From positions 75,722 to 132,783 of the forward strand of contig NW_014040463.1 in the NCBI RefSeq assembly GCF_001186125.1: a DNA stretch of 57,062 nucleotides, written 5' to 3'. Below are positions 23,999-40,398 of the stretch, one piece after another. This DNA is from Sphaeroforma arctica JP610. Lineage: Eukaryota > Opisthokonta > Ichthyosporea > Ichthyophonida. Under the pieces are notes generated by a model that worked only from the letters and a program-made list of their open reading frames with translations, made no database searches and was not told where the DNA came from. Both the position numbers and the translations under genes were made by a program. Within the stretch, counting starts at the first letter, position 1. Each line of letters begins with the position of its first letter.

Positions 23999-24167
23999 CA
24001 AAGATAGCTCACCCAAAACAATAATAGTCGATACGGAATCAACTCTTACGACTCTGGCCAGCTTGTGCCATTCGAATCAGCAAAGCCTTGCCATTTTGCA
24101 TTCCTCGAGAATCCTTTTGGCAAAGTAAACACCATCACCTTATGTATATTCTAAATTGTGCACTCGC

Positions 24168-24173
24168 TTTTAT
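24168..24173 (-). terminator. Polyadenylation signal of NOP58
   Basis: TTTATT on the plus strand (AATAAA on the minus strand), about 60 bp past the NOP58 stop. Confidence 0.7.
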
Positions 24174-24233
24174 TTCTATTTTCGAACTTTGAAAGTCTTC
24201 TATATACACTAAATTTCGATCCAGGCTGACTTG

Positions 24234-27200
24234 TTACTCCTTCTTGGACTTCTTTGATTTCTGTTAAAATGCGAGACAAGTACAAGATGAGCAATACATT
24301 CTCACAACGGTGATTCAAGTAAGCAAAGAAATTGAAAGGCAGCTATACACAACCAGATGCGCGTTATACCGTTATACCAGAAAATACACTAGAGTACAGC
24401 CATTTAAACAGACTATTTTCTGCAGACAATATTAAATTCAATTATATCAAAAATGCATTTCTACATTGAATATGTATACGGATCAGCAATGCAACTGGGT
24501 ACAAATGTCCCGATCACACAATTGGTACCTCCCCGCCCTCGCTATACCGTTTCAGTAGCACAATAGATGCCATAGAGATGTTGGCAAGATTGCGACTCTA
24601 AAAAGAAACGGATTGCTACACCGACCACGCGGAAGCAGCATAACTTTGGTGTACAGAACTATAAGTACCCTACTGGTGAAACACATAAAACCACACCATA
24701 ACAGCCGGTTATCAATCGATACACCACCCTTGGGGACGACCATCCCATAGCACTACAACAACTACAATGTACGTATTCACCTACGTGACCCTTAATATAC
24801 CAGCACCAGGTTAAACAGTGGACACATAGGCTTACCTTCTCTTTCTTAATCTTCTTCTCTTTCTTGACCTTCGTCTCCTCGACGGCGACTGGTTCGGATT
24901 CACTACTCTTCTTGGCCTTTTTGACCTTCTTCTCCTTTTTGACCTTCTTACTCGGTTTGCTTTCTTCTGAACTATCCTCCTCCGCTGCACGCTTCTTTGA
25001 CTGTTTAACTGTCGAGTCACCCTCTGTTGAGAATCCCTTGACCTCCTTGGCCTCTATTCTCTCTGCCGCTGCCTCTCCCTTGGCAAGGCCTGATACACGC
25101 ATTGGTCGGCCCTCCATCTGATTAAATCATTATATCAACATTGAAATTCGCGATTAAACTTGGTAAACTGAAAACCAACATATAAATCGAAGTGGGTTTG
25201 TACATGGATGCAGATGTCCTAGCTGATGGGTCATTGATGCTGTGTTAGCCCCAGCATACCCTACTGTTCAACTGCAAATTGTCCATTCTCTGTGAAACTA
25301 TCAACACACCCAATACGTAAAACATTCAAAACTACATACCTGTCCTAACCGAGCCTCCACTTTAGACCTGGCCTCCAAACCAATGGTGACATTATCTTTA
25401 TCTCCTAGTGCATCTACACGCGCCGACAATGAGGTCTTTGCAGCCAGAACTCGTGAGATTTTACCCTTGTTCTTGGGTGCGCATTGACCTACTAATGATG
25501 CGTGGTAGATAAGACCGTACTTGGGTGTATCACTCTTAGTTTTAAGGGCTCTGAATAGGGCCTTTTCAGCGCCCAGGATTTGTACTGTGGAGGCGGGGTA
25601 CTTGGCCAGGTTGAGCAGTGAACCGGCATGCGAGATCAAACGGGCACCAACCAGCTCACCAACCATACACGTCAAATTGGGTGCAATGGCGTTCATTCGC
25701 GCCTTAAGGTAGTCGAATAGCTGTGTTCGGTATTCTCCGATGCTTATAACTTGGTCACATAGGTAAATAATGTTGTCCATATCCTCGGTAGACACCTCAG
25801 TACCCATACTAATCTCAGCAGCCTGCTTAACCTCCTCGATCATTTCTTCGGGCAAAAACTCCTCCAGATCAGTGGCGGATGTGTTCTTTCGGTCTCTAAT
25901 CTTTCGGATGGTCTTGGCAAACGCGAGATTATCAGGAATAATTCGCGAGATTTCTGGGAAATGCCAACCATACCATTCACGTACTCGCATACTATACGTG
26001 TTCAGCTCCTTGTCTAGATCATCAAGCAAAGCTGTAAATTGTGAAGGTGGAAATTCGTTAGATCACTTTTACAATTGCATGACACGACCGAAGATGCACT
26101 AACTATGCTCAATTTTTTTTCAGGGTTGTCTACACTAAATATTTTCCCATATAACAGTATAGCCTTATTCATACTATTGGAACCACTATCGGATCGCCAT
26201 GTGCTAATATCAAAACAGACACAGATAAAAATATGAACTGATATCCGCGTTTCAGAGACTGCTTTTCAAATGTATAGTACGCCTAACCACCCTAAAAAAC
26301 ACATTATATATACAGGTAATGTGTGCTGCATACTTCTGACAAATTTGAATATTTGAATATTGAACATGCGTTACATATATAACTTACAGATAGCCTGGAC
26401 GATCATGGTGTCCACCTTATCGGGCGAAAACTTGAGTTTATAACGAGACAGAGAGTGAGCCAAACCAAGAGACATGGCCTTCATGGCCTCCTCAGAGGTA
26501 CCAGTGACAAGAGTGTCCATTTGTGTTCTGATACCACGCATGAGCTCGTTAATTACGGTCTCGGTGGCTGTGCGGCAAGGGATTTCGAGTTTGTCCTTGA
26601 TAATTCCAGCCAGTTTGGGGTCGAAAACACCGACCTCATCGGACAGTCCCTTCTTTGTGACCCACTTCTTAAGGAATCCCTTAAGATCCTTGTCCATCTT
26701 ACCCTCGACCAATGCTGTAGCGGCTGCAAGGGCTTGAGTGGTGTCCTCGAACTTCTCGAATGCGTGTAGTTTGACACTATAGTACAAATAACACGGAAAC
26801 ACGTGTGCGTATGTACACACACAGGGGCATAATATGGTTGACGTGTGTGAGTTTGTGTTTGTCATGGTTTTCAATCCTTCAAGATTGTATGTATTCATTC
26901 GCAATTCAAATGCTGAATACAATCACCGACGTTCGGTGACCATCTCATCATATAACACAACTCCAATGTACGTACAGAGAACCACCACAAAAGAGCGCTC
27001 CAAGCAGTAAGAATAACATATAAAAGGTGATATAAAAGATACCTATAAAGAATAATTATCAAAACTATCCAACATAGCTTGGATATCAGAATTCCTTCGA
27101 ACCACATTGCTAACGCCAAAGCACTATGATACAAGAACTTACGTCTTAGTGGCCTGTTCAGGGGTCTCGAACGACTTCCAAATATCATCGGGTTTCTTAA

Positions 27201-27264
27201 GAACACCCTCATCCAATACCTTGAACAAGGCGTAGCCCGCAGGCGTTTCGAATAGCACTAACAT
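24234..27264 (-). CDS. NOP58: Nucleolar protein NOP58, box C/D snoRNP core subunit
   Basis: Exons 27264-27143, 26776-26388, 26031-25340, 25117-24836 and 24260-24234 join in frame to give 503 residues. The start is the ATG at 27264, because [16 protein letters not shown] is the family's N-terminus. Following parts: the N-terminal/coiled-coil region ([40 protein letters not shown]), then the NOP domain ([95 protein letters not shown]). The tail is a KKEK/KKVKK lysine-rich stretch; the last 27-bp exon encodes KSKKSKKE and the stop. NOP58 binds box C/D guide RNAs with fibrillarin, NOP56 and the 15.5K protein for rRNA 2'-O-methylation. Introns were scanned by eye for C/D snoRNAs; none was complete. 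Confidence 0.96.
24543..24628 (+). repeat. 85-bp repeat, copy in the last NOP58 intron
   Basis: Direct-orientation partner of 23914-23998. The two copies bracket the last NOP58 exon and its polyadenylation signal. Confidence 0.75.
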
Positions 27265-27906
27265 ATCGTACGTGGGTGGGTGGTATGCACTAGCGTGTAT
27301 GTACGTGTATTCGTGAGTGTATTTCCTGCCTACTGCCATGCAACTTGATATTCCTAGCTCATAATATCCAAATTGTTTTGAGGTCGAGGGGCATGTGCAC
27401 TTTCCGAATTGATAATATGTGCTTTGTAATTGTCTACTACCACAACTCGGTCTTGTGCCTTTATAAAATCAGAACCAAATTTCTGGAAATAAAATAATAC
27501 ACGTGACATAAAAATGTCTTTCATTTCTGCCGTCAAAATTTCTGGGGGATTACGCCATGTCGGTACCGAACATTTTATTATCCTGTCCCACTCTTAGTCG
27601 AGTTATTTGGGCTTCGTGAACCAAATAGACCAATAGAGCACATTCCTGTGGCAACACCAATAAGAATTAAATACAAGAGAACCCGCCAAAAACCACACTT
27701 CCATTTGTATAATGTGTTGCACTGTTGCAACTTGCAAGTTGCAACAGTCCGCGACTCGGCGGTCCGGGCGGTGTCGCCTTTCTCCGATCACCTCCTTTTC
27801 TCTCTTGACAATATTTATTTATGTCTGATTGTTTTTAAAATTTGTTTGATATATGAACAGATCCTATTCGATATTTCCGTCATAATCAGATAGCAAATAT
27901 ATAGAC
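27265..27906. promoter_or_regulatory. Divergent promoter region, NOP58 / unrecognised five-exon gene
   Basis: 642 bp between two divergent start codons. It contains a perfect 28-bp palindrome (27721-27748) and CCAAT-like sequence (CCAATAAG near 27657, CCAATAGAG near 27631). A 60-codon minus-strand frame at 27354-27536 has no recognisable homology and may be 5' UTR. Confidence 0.55.
27721..27748. promoter_or_regulatory. Perfect 28-bp palindrome
   Basis: Each half is ACTGTTGCAACTTG and its exact reverse complement, with no spacer. It contains TTGCAA boxes in each half. It lies about 460 bp from the NOP58 ATG and 160 bp from the other gene's ATG, so a dimeric transcription-factor site or cruciform-forming element is plausible but unproven. 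Confidence 0.7.
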
Positions 27907-31383
<3,477 letters not shown>

Positions 31384-31410
31384 TTAGGATTTAAAGTATA
31401 CTATTATGGC

Positions 31411-31416
31411 AATAAA
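31411..31416 (+). terminator. Polyadenylation signal of the five-exon gene
   Basis: AATAAA lies 28 bp after the stop codon. Confidence 0.65.
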
Positions 31417-34400
31417 CCCCTCCTTTCGTGCACTACCGCAGCTTTGATATAGTAAGAAATTACAATTTTAATACGTATAGATTCCTTCAACCTTATTAAT
31501 AGGAATCATTCGTGTTTGAAGAATCATAAATGGAAATCAACCAATTACAATGTAGCACTTTGAAGTAAGTTGTCTGTTTCCAAACATTTCAGTGTGGTAG
31601 TGAAGTATGTATACGTTGTCGTCTCTATCGGTAGCTATTCAACGAATGCCATTCGTAAGCAATATCTAGAATGATATTGCTTTGTCGAGGTTCGGTATAT
31701 TTCCGCTCGTGGAGAGGCTGATAAACAAGCGTCCGCTGGTGGTCTTCCGTTGATAGTCCGCTGTTGGATAAACTCTACGAGATTGCGGGCATACCCCCAA
31801 GCAGTCGGATACCCTCGTCAAGCAATGTCACCGATATATCATGGTAGTAAAAGATAGACATATCCCTACCCATGGACATAAGGTCTATACAATGACAAAT
31901 ATAGTGATAATGGCCCCGAGACCCTCAATAATTGCCCCATTGTAGCAGTTGAGGGTATGTCACCTGTGCTACTAGTAGTAATAATCATCCACACAGAAAC
32001 ATCGTCACAGGGGGTATAGTAAAGACGTTCATAAAAACTTGGAAGGAAGAAACATGAGTGTACATTTTCAATATTTAGCACAAATGCATGTAAATTGAAT
32101 ACCAATTACCTGGTGGGTAGGCAAGTTTTGTGATTTGTAATATGGAACAACTGATGAAGGTTGAAGCAGGACTCTGGCATCCGCTTGGCCAACTTCAACA
32201 ACAGATAAACTACGTTTTGCTTAGGTCGAACGCATCCTGCAAATATGCCTTACTTATTCCTGTGATGTGCGATATATTTCGAAACTTGATCGATTTTGAT
32301 AAACTTGCAAAATGGCACAAATGAATGTCTATGACCAGGGGTAAATAATCGATCCTTGCGTATCCGCAAAAGTAGTCATCCTAATGATCAGTCTATCGTA
32401 ACGTCTAAGTGTGAAAATTACACTACATCAATTCTATGGCAAGATTTTTGGAAATACATCTGATTCTCTCTCACAGCGACCACCTTGTATCTAGTTCAGA
32501 AACAACTACTTCATCTCGGACGATAGTCGCCTCTAATTGACATATTATTTGTTTCAATATGGGTAAATTTGTATGTCTACAAGCACATCAGGTTTATATT
32601 CGTTGAAGAGATTCTGGGGGAAATGAAGGGAAGTTAAGATTCTCGAACTGCCGCGAGAAGCTCGGGGCGAGTGATGCAACGATGGAAGACATAAGGTGCG
32701 TTAGTTCACGACATACTCTAATAGTGACTCGTGAGTTATTGATATTTTGTACAGCGATTCTTTTGCGAACTCTGCATGAGCATGAATGAGCATGAATGAG
32801 CATCATTTGTTATCAGACAGAAACTTATACTCTGATATTGCTTCTACACACGAATGCAAAAACATTACAAACTAATAGTTTGTGTGTAATCACTGAGAGC
32901 GAACGAGAAATCCGCCTCCCTGGCTCGTGTGGTGAGGAAAAGACAGTGTTTGCAATAATTCTAACTGCCATCTTGTTTGATTGGCATCATCTACTCGTAA
33001 AAATGGAGGCATTAGCGAGCTAGGTATAACTGGAAAATAATAAGTTGTATAGTCAGCCAAAATGACGAGACCAATGGAATTCTAAACTACAGCCCCCGGA
33101 CAGCATAAAAAATACTCGCGACCCAACGAACAGGGAAAAGTTATACCCTTTTATAAACTGACAAAGGCTTCAAAACTGACGCTTGCTATACTCACAGCAA
33201 GTTATTTTGTGCCTAAAACTCCTCGGACATGACTCCGTTCAGGGAGCTAAATTTGATTTAGCTGTATCGATGAAGTGTTATTGCTGTCTTTCGGTTATAA
33301 GTTGTAATAATAATAAATACAAAACTATCCTACACCGATACGTACCGCTATCATTGAATAGTTTAATATCTCGCCTTCCACATCAAACACAACTTCGCTC
33401 ATACTGGGGCTCAGTTGAAATCTCAACCCTTCAATCTGCTATAATTTCGAAGAAGTACACTTTATTGACTTATTTATATTTTCTTTTTCGCGTGTGTTCT
33501 ATTTGTTAGCTCCCATTGCATGATAAAAACACACATTCGTCGTAGAATACAAAGTAGAGTATAACGAGAAAGTTAAACATCATCGCAAATATTGAACAGC
33601 GACCTTTGACAAAAAAAATATTGCTAAACAACGCAATGCCGTAAAGCGACTCACGATCACGACACCATCTCGCTACCTTTTTATAATTCGTCATTTTGAT
33701 CATTCAAACACTTGCATTTCACGAACATATTGCCTGAGCTTTGTATACAACAATCAGTGGACCTGTATCAAAGGACAACAAAGTACACGTCTATGAAAAT
33801 TGCAGTCCCCACTATTCTCTACGTGAATAATATACTGTTTGGTATCAGTCAACTATATACAATCTTACCCATTTTAGATGGTTTCTTCATTCCCTAATCT
33901 TAATCACATAACAACGGCTTCGTCGTTCGCCGTAATATATCGTAGGGCTCTGTGGGAAATATTCTCTTAAGTATTGAGTTGCTAATTAACCTAATCCCAG
34001 CCTAAAAGGAAACGTGGAAAGAAATAGCAGCACATTAGAGATATTATACAAGATCCAAAATCTCTGAGCTTCATGACTTCACGAACGATTTGAAACGCTC
34101 TCTAGAGTTAATGGGATTCTGAACGGGCTTCAAATGAAAGTCTGTCATCTCGAGGGACATTTCAACAGTATTTGATGTCAATTTAGAATTAGACGACAAC
34201 TGCTACACCGAACGTCCTAATCACATATATACTGCTTTGCTGTTCATCGTTATATATTGTAAGACTATGTGTAAAATACTTTCTAAGTATTAACATAAAC
34301 CGCCAATTTTGATATAGAGAGATTGAGAAAGAATACCACATCAAAAATACCATACAAGATCCGAACTTCTGACCATAAGCCAAGGAGATTTTGTATCAAC

Positions 34401-36185
34401 CTCAAACAAAAAATCGCAACCTCGAGTATAAGATATCAACGTACATTTTAGCCGTCTGCAATGCTAATCAAAAATCAGACGACAACTACTGAACCGAAAC
34501 CACCGAATTGAAAAGGAAGGGAGATTATGTATCACTGGAACCGAGGCCAGCTATCATTAAGTTGTACTTATTCAAATGACCCAAAATCAAACTATTTCAA
34601 ACAGGAAAACCCTACGGTTTTAAAAAAAAATCTTTAAGGCTAAATAAATAGCAGAAACAGGGAAATCCGCTATTCTCTTGATATATTGATGCCTTGATTG
34701 GGGCATAAATACAAATAGCTACCAATTTGCTATTGTCAGGTTTATTATGTCTAAATTCGGCCGTCACCTCTCAGATGGTACAGCACTTTTCGACATGTTA
34801 TATATCACATAAGTATACGACAGCTTAGGCTCGGTCTTAACGAAAAGGCCAGGAATTATTATATTTAATTGAATTATAAATTGGTGTAGAGATTGGTACA
34901 GGAAACGTGCGAAGACACTGATTTCATGTGAAACAGTTTATGGAAAATTTGGAAATAAAGGGTTTATATTTTCTGCTATAGGCCAATTGAACAAGAACAA
35001 TTAAACAAGAACAATTGAACATCGTATATGGTTGAAATAGCCATGAACATCTCGCTTTACAGGTATACCTCATGTGGGAAGCTCTAAAATGTCTTCTCTA
35101 CGTTTGTGCTCGTCTACTACATCCTCTTTTGACCAGAGATTGTATGGATGTTGAGACGAGCGCTTTATATCGTATCAATCGACGAGTTCACTGGAGTTTG
35201 CGAATAAAGAGCGACGTCTTGGACAATGTTCTCCAATTTTGTGGGCAATTCATTGTTTGAGGTGCTTCTGCTTTGTGTAAGGGTGTATGCAGGACCATAG
35301 CTCTCGGTAGAGCCCCGAATTTCGATTGAGACATCGAAAGCATGTATGTGCTCTTGTTATACAAAGTTGTGTTCGGTAACTTTGTAATCTGTGGTCGGAA
35401 AATGTGTAACATTATGATACAACCTCCAACCTTCCTACAGCCTAGATACATGATGTATGTATGAGTCTCATACCTGCGCAATGTTTGTTGTGACTCAAAA
35501 GTTTGTTTGCGCACATACATGTACTGCACTTTTTAGAATAAAAAACTTCTAGAAAATTGTATTTTGAGTGCCCTACAAATAGTTTTTCCCTGCAGACGAG
35601 ATGAAAGAACGTACATTTTGCCAGCAAAAATTTTGCAACTTTCTTTTTTGTACCACACATGCCCCAATTTACGATTGCTCTACCGTTCGATCCGATTGAA
35701 ATTGACCGTGCAAAACTATTGCCCCCATATATTTAAGTTATCATGGTAATCACGAGCATGACATAGTTTTCGATCTCTACTATGTGCCAAAAGCCGCGCA
35801 ATATCAATATCATTTAGAGCTCTTTTCAACACGAATTTGTGGTTATTTGCACTTATCGCCTGTTTAACCAATATATCGCGAATATTTCCAGTACTATCTA
35901 TACTTTTATACTTTCTGAAATTTGATTGATTGTACGTATATCTGTTACTTTATTATACTTCTAATAAATTATGCAATACACTATATAAGGCTTATTTGTC
36001 AATATTCCCATCGGCGACTTTTGCTTCGGCTGTTTCGCTTTGATTATTTCCGAAATGTCTGTCACGTTGGGTATAAGATGAGCGTTACCCTTGATAAAAC
36101 ATATCTGCTCAAATGTGGTGCCCGAAAATTTCCTTTCCGACTATCGTCTAGCGCATTTCCTGTCATTGAAAAAACACTTTCTAAC
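31417..36185. other. Gene-poor AT-rich stretch between the five-exon gene and the hAT relic
   Basis: Only short unrelated open frames occur (for example 32130-32324, and 35072-35260, which follows an acceptor-like TTTACAG). None has recognisable domains. A diverged tandem duplication is at about 33897-34500. This stretch marks the transition from gene territory to transposon-rich sequence. Confidence 0.55.
33897..34500. repeat. Diverged tandem duplication, period about 317 bp
   Basis: Shared blocks in the same order: TAATCACATA (33901 and 34218), a TTCGCCGTAATATATCGTA / TTCATCGTTATATATTGTA pair, CTAAGTATT/CTTAAGTATT and ATACAAGATCC. Divergence is high, so the duplication is old. Confidence 0.65.
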
Positions 36186-38150
36186 CTACAAGATGTGGGT
36201 GAGATTGAGAACAGAAATTAATACCACCAGGTATAAGGTGGGCATTTGCACTCTGTGATCCCTCCATAACTCCATCGCTTGTTCGGGGGGATCCATTTCT
36301 TTCTGTTCATACTTTGCTGCTTGACCTCTGCCGACCTTCACCTTAACCATATTGTTAATCTGTAGTGGTAGAGACTCCCATGTCACAATTTCGGCAGCGA
36401 TCTTTTTTTTTTCATTAGGGTAACGTAGTCGGCCTGGGGTCTTGTTGTATTTTGCTCGAACAATGGCTTCGGTAAGTCACAGCTCCTCGTACTTGCTATT
36501 AACTTTCGTCTTTTGTGTAAGTATGTTTCTTTAGTAGTTTCTTCCGTAATGTTAGTTGGTGTGGTAGCAGCGGATGTGGCCGTCGCTATACCGCCTTGTG
36601 TTTTCTTCTGTGTTTCGTCTCTAGGCTCTATGCCCATCTTTTACTTGCGATGGGTCTTCAAGAGTTTTAGAGTTCGTTTGGACACAGAATCTTTCGCAAA
36701 GTTTTTGCAGTCAAGTGTATCGATCGTAGACAACACCAAACTATTCATTTCTTTGTCCAAAGGGTGCAAATAGTAATGAACAAGCATTTCCGTATCAGGT
36801 TTATGCTCGAAATAGGTATGTAAGCAGTCCCTGAGCCTTCTTCGCAAGCTTCTAATCTCTGGCGTTAGGTGCTCCACGCTATATTGCTCAATTACATCAG
36901 GAGTCCCCGAAACCTTTACCACATCTACCAGAGAATCCTTGCCCAAAGCAAACTTACAAGTCATTACAAGTTCGTTCGCATCTGCCAATGATTGAAACAT
37001 TTTTTTGTATACCAATTTGTTCAAACATCAACGGCTGGAGTACCACTATTAATTCCCGGCGCATCTGTTTCATCCGAGGCGAACACTTACAATTACGTTC
37101 CCTGACCTTGCCGTCTTCGCCGTGCCACAGTCCTCCTGGACCATTCTCACGTGGATCATCCGAGATACTTTTCAGAACCGGATCAATCAAGTCATTACGC
37201 TTGGACATTTTGTACCAGCTCAGCCAACAAGTAGGCGAGCTAGTGATAAGTCTCTTCACACTTTCATCCGCCTTCTCCTGTGCTAAAGCTTGTGCGTCAG
37301 CAGCAACAGTACTCTTGTTAAAAAAGGCTGCTCGTCTTGCTATGTTGCGGATTAATGCCTCAATCGGAGCTGAGTCATACATTTGTTGCTGTATATCTTC
37401 TACACCGGGGTCCATATTGATTAGTCGCTCAAAGACATCCAGTTGATCGTCTACATCCTCGTTGTGCAGATCTTCACTAAAAAATCCCCTAATCTGATCA
37501 GAAGCTGTGATAAACTCTCCACCGATTGAATTCTTGAGACTCAGTTGTATACGATGTGCCATACATTCGGCTACATACACAGCGGTGTCTTCTATAGCTT
37601 TCATTGCATTGGTCGCGTTGCCCAGCGTTCCACTATGAAAAATATCTGTCATTTTTAAAAGCAATCCCCGGGCAAACGCAGTATTCTCCAAGGGGTTCAA
37701 AAAACCCATTACGCTGCCACTCGACTAGATTTGAGGAATAGTGGTTTCCTCAGATCTGAACTAATCCAACGAAGGCGGTATGATGAGTAACGCCATCTAG
37801 ATTGTTGTAATGTATTAATGAAGGATACGGGTGCAGTATAAGTAGAGCAAACTATCATAGGGACTTGCCGAGCAAGACTTATCCACGTCTTGATCTCATC
37901 TTTCTCTTCTAGACTCACGGTAGATCGTACTTACATACATTCACGGCCCATTGTATGTCGCTGAGTTTCGCATTTGTGAAAGTGACTTCTAGTGTAGATG
38001 TATTCTTGGTACCATCTATGACCGCGAAATTGAGTTTTTTTTCTGCTTACAATTGGTAGCGGCCGCGATTATCTTCTTACACTCCTTGTCTAGGCCTGCA
38101 ACCCATTCTTTCAGATGACTCGTTGTGTAATGGGCGATGGCTTCCCTCCC
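36186..38150 (-). mobile_element. Decayed hAT-superfamily DNA transposon (transposase relic)
   Basis: The longest piece (37709-36954, 251 codons) has the hAT landmarks in order: a Cys-x-x-His segment (CMAHRIQLSLKNSI), RNIARRAAFFNKS before the Trp motif, and TCWLSWYKMSKRNDLID, equivalent to the TRWNSxxxMLxR block. The next piece (to 36641) has LTPEIRSLRRRL and a YYLHPLDKEM stretch in the place of the family's LDPR segment. The last piece (36386-36186) resembles the C-terminal dimerisation region (ELWRDHRVQMPTLYLVV). The pieces are shifted in frame at homopolymer runs (A7 near 37000, A9 near 36405 on the minus strand), with an in-frame stop at 36641. An N-terminal part may extend to about 38150. 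Terminal inverted repeats and target duplication were not found. It is unlikely to be active. Confidence 0.65.
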
Positions 38151-38361
38151 TTAGGCCTACTGATTTTCTTCAATCTCTATTATCCTTCAGATCTATCGCT
38201 GTGCAGGGCCAAAATATGAATAATACGTCGATTCCAAAATTTCATATTTCCAATATTTTCACATTATATGCTAAATATTCTCATATCTCTATATTCTCAT
38301 AATATGACCGCGATGGGCGACACCAAATTTGTCTCATAATCCTTACTCATTTTTATGAGTT

Positions 38362-38471
38362 TCCAGGTTTGCTCTGTTGACGCTTTAACGCTTGTTTTGC
38401 TGTACTTTTCTACTCTGCTAGATAAATAATTTCATGGGAAAATTCGGTCTGAAAATGAAACTGCTTCGAGA
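38362..38471 (+). repeat. 176-bp dispersed repeat, partial copy (left of the LTR element)
   Basis: Matches the second half of the unit (CTACTTTGCTAG-like, GGGAAAATTC..TCTGAAAATG, ACTGCTTCGAGA) and stops exactly where the LTR element begins. Confidence 0.8.
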
Positions 38472-38714
38472 TGTAGTAAGTCGTAAAGATAACTGTACCT
38501 CAATGTACTCCACTCGTACAAGGGGAGGCGTTGTTCATTTATTGAACTATTCCTTACACTATATTTTGATCATGTGTTTTCCTACTCAGATTTACTCTGA
38601 ACGGATAAACCCAGTTTCAAAATATAGTCTCTAAGCCCCTAATACTAATTAAACCCTAGTACTAAGTAAACCCTAATCCCCAAATAAACCCTGTCCAGGG
38701 ACCTCCTGACTACA
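38472..38714 (-). repeat. 3' LTR of the Ty3/gypsy element
   Basis: About 243 bp from TGTAGT to ACTACA on the plus strand. Its last 135-140 bp (from CCTACTC) match the right terminal repeat. Confidence 0.65.
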
Positions 38715-38911
38715 ACCCCCCCAAGCTGAAGCACAATTTGTGGGCCAGCTTTAAAAATTCGAAGGAGTATCATGAACAGGTTAGTGTGCTGGCATTTATC
38801 CTCAAATAGCTAGAGAGCTCGGTTATTTATTCACCACTCGCGCTGGTGACTAAACATTATGTACATATAACTAACCTAATATATGTATATCTATAAACAA
38901 CTGGATGCTAT

Positions 38912-39610
38912 TTACAACTGGTCACTGCGACGTTTCCTGGCTCGTGTCTGTGTATCCTTATGATAAGCTACAATGTCATTCGCATCGTCAAAAGCATCGG
39001 CTGTTTCCCATGTTGGCACTCCCTCACGCCAACGTACAAGGTATTCCAGCTTCCCCGTATCATCGTTCGTCCGATGTTTGGTAATGTGACGGGATGCTGC
39101 GCCACCTTCATGCCACAGATCATCGTGCAATGAAGAGTCTGTACTGCGGTGGACCAACCGTTGTAACTCTACGCGAATCGGTTTCCCTTTAAACTCCTGG
39201 GGGGTGAACCCATCTCTATGTGTGAGATCATAGCCCTGACCGTTGCGACGTTTGACTACATACGGGCCAAACAGTGGGCACATAGTTTTGGAAGTGCGTC
39301 CCTCCGACTTCACCATTACTACATCACCTTCCTCGAAGTGAACCAAATCATGAGCATGTGGACGGTCAAATATATTCGTTAACTTGTCCGTATATGTCGT
39401 AGTGATCTTATGCAACGTAGACAAAATCGTATCCTGCAACTGGTCCAGCCGTTGTGCCCACGTGTCATTGGTCACGGGTTGTTGCTCGGGAACATCGTGG
39501 GTAAAATCCGCAAGCGGAACATGACGGCGGCCGAAATATAGGCGCTTTTGTGTCGTCGGGAGATACGCAAATTCTGGTAAAGCATGGTAAAAGGTAGCCG
39601 TTCGTCCCAT
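38912..39610 (-). mobile_element. Integrase C-terminal region with chromodomain (part of Ty3/gypsy fossil)
   Basis: The first part has the GPY/F-like module (EEGDVVMVKSEGR; FGPYVVKRRNGQGYDL). The end has a chromodomain-like segment (LEYLVRWREGVPTWETADAF). Chromodomains on such integrases are known to guide insertion to chromatin states. Confidence 0.8.
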
Positions 39611-39663
39611 GCCTGAGGTACTGCCTCACAGTAGATGCGTATAGAGCGTGTTATCTATTTGTG

Positions 39664-40398
39664 TCAACGATCTGTTGCGCCCAGTACTTGCGGTCTGTAT
39701 GGTGGTGAGACCTTATGGAGTATACCCACTTCTTTGACAATAAGAGCTACCATGTTATTAGTGAACTCCGTCCCCATGTCGGTATGCAGCTTGCGTGGGA
39801 ATCCATGTTCACCGAAGATGGCCAGTAACATTTGAGCGGTTGTTTCCTTAGTCTTATCGGGTGTGGCGCGTAATATCGAATTTCCGGATGCGACGTCTAA
39901 CATGTGTAAAACAAATTTATTCTGTCGGGAGGATGTCACCGCCATTGAGATATAGTCCACCTGGATATGGTCCCATGGGGACTTCGCATCAATACTCATC
40001 ATCGGATAGAACCCTTTACGCAAGGTGTCTTGGCCCAAACACTGACCACATTGCCGTTTGATTTCAGTAGCTAGTTCTAACGCCCCCGGCCAGACATGTC
40101 CGTTCCGTTGCAACTGCTGGACAGTATCGGCGGCACTGTGATGGCCTTGCTCATGATGCGCCTGTGTAAGTTGTGTCCGCCGTTGTTGTTCCATCGGAGT
40201 GGCATTCACGAACGCTGGTTGTGCCGCTTCACTACTCAACGCAACGGAAATCTCCCGCGCAGAGTCCAAACATTGATGGTGTGGTGTGTGACGAGGCTCG
40301 GCGTATCCTAACCGTTGGGTGAAGCTCTCTGCTAGTTGGAATCCCGACGGTGGGCCCACTCGTGCCACCCCCGTGTGGCCCATGGAGGGTTCCCGCAA
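39664..40398 (-). mobile_element. Integrase zinc-binding and catalytic core (part of Ty3/gypsy fossil)
   Basis: HHCC-type region (HHEQGHHSAADTVQQL..CGQC), then a DDE core (VDYISMAV; HTDMGTEFTNN). Confidence 0.85.

Larger units (their letters stand above)
21787..24167. other. Spacer between CHMP1 and the NOP58 3' end
   Basis: No gene recognised. It holds the long TA/TG cluster at 22250-22870 and one copy of a repeat that recurs in the last NOP58 intron. A 94-codon open frame at 23844-24128 has no features I recognise and overlaps that repeat. Confidence 0.55.

Noticed and set aside
26860-26960. Possible box C/D snoRNA in a NOP58 intron (minus-strand ATGATGA C box at 26951-26945)
   Set aside because: No CTGA D box follows at a suitable distance and no terminal stem is visible.
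27354-27536. 60-codon minus-strand frame upstream of NOP58 as an extra N-terminal exon
   Set aside because: NOP58 begins at MLVLFE in all families I know, and no splice join fits.
38640-38714. Degenerate TAAACCCTAAT blocks as an interstitial telomere
   Set aside because: They are irregular, only about three units and are part of the LTR, found identically at the other end of the element.
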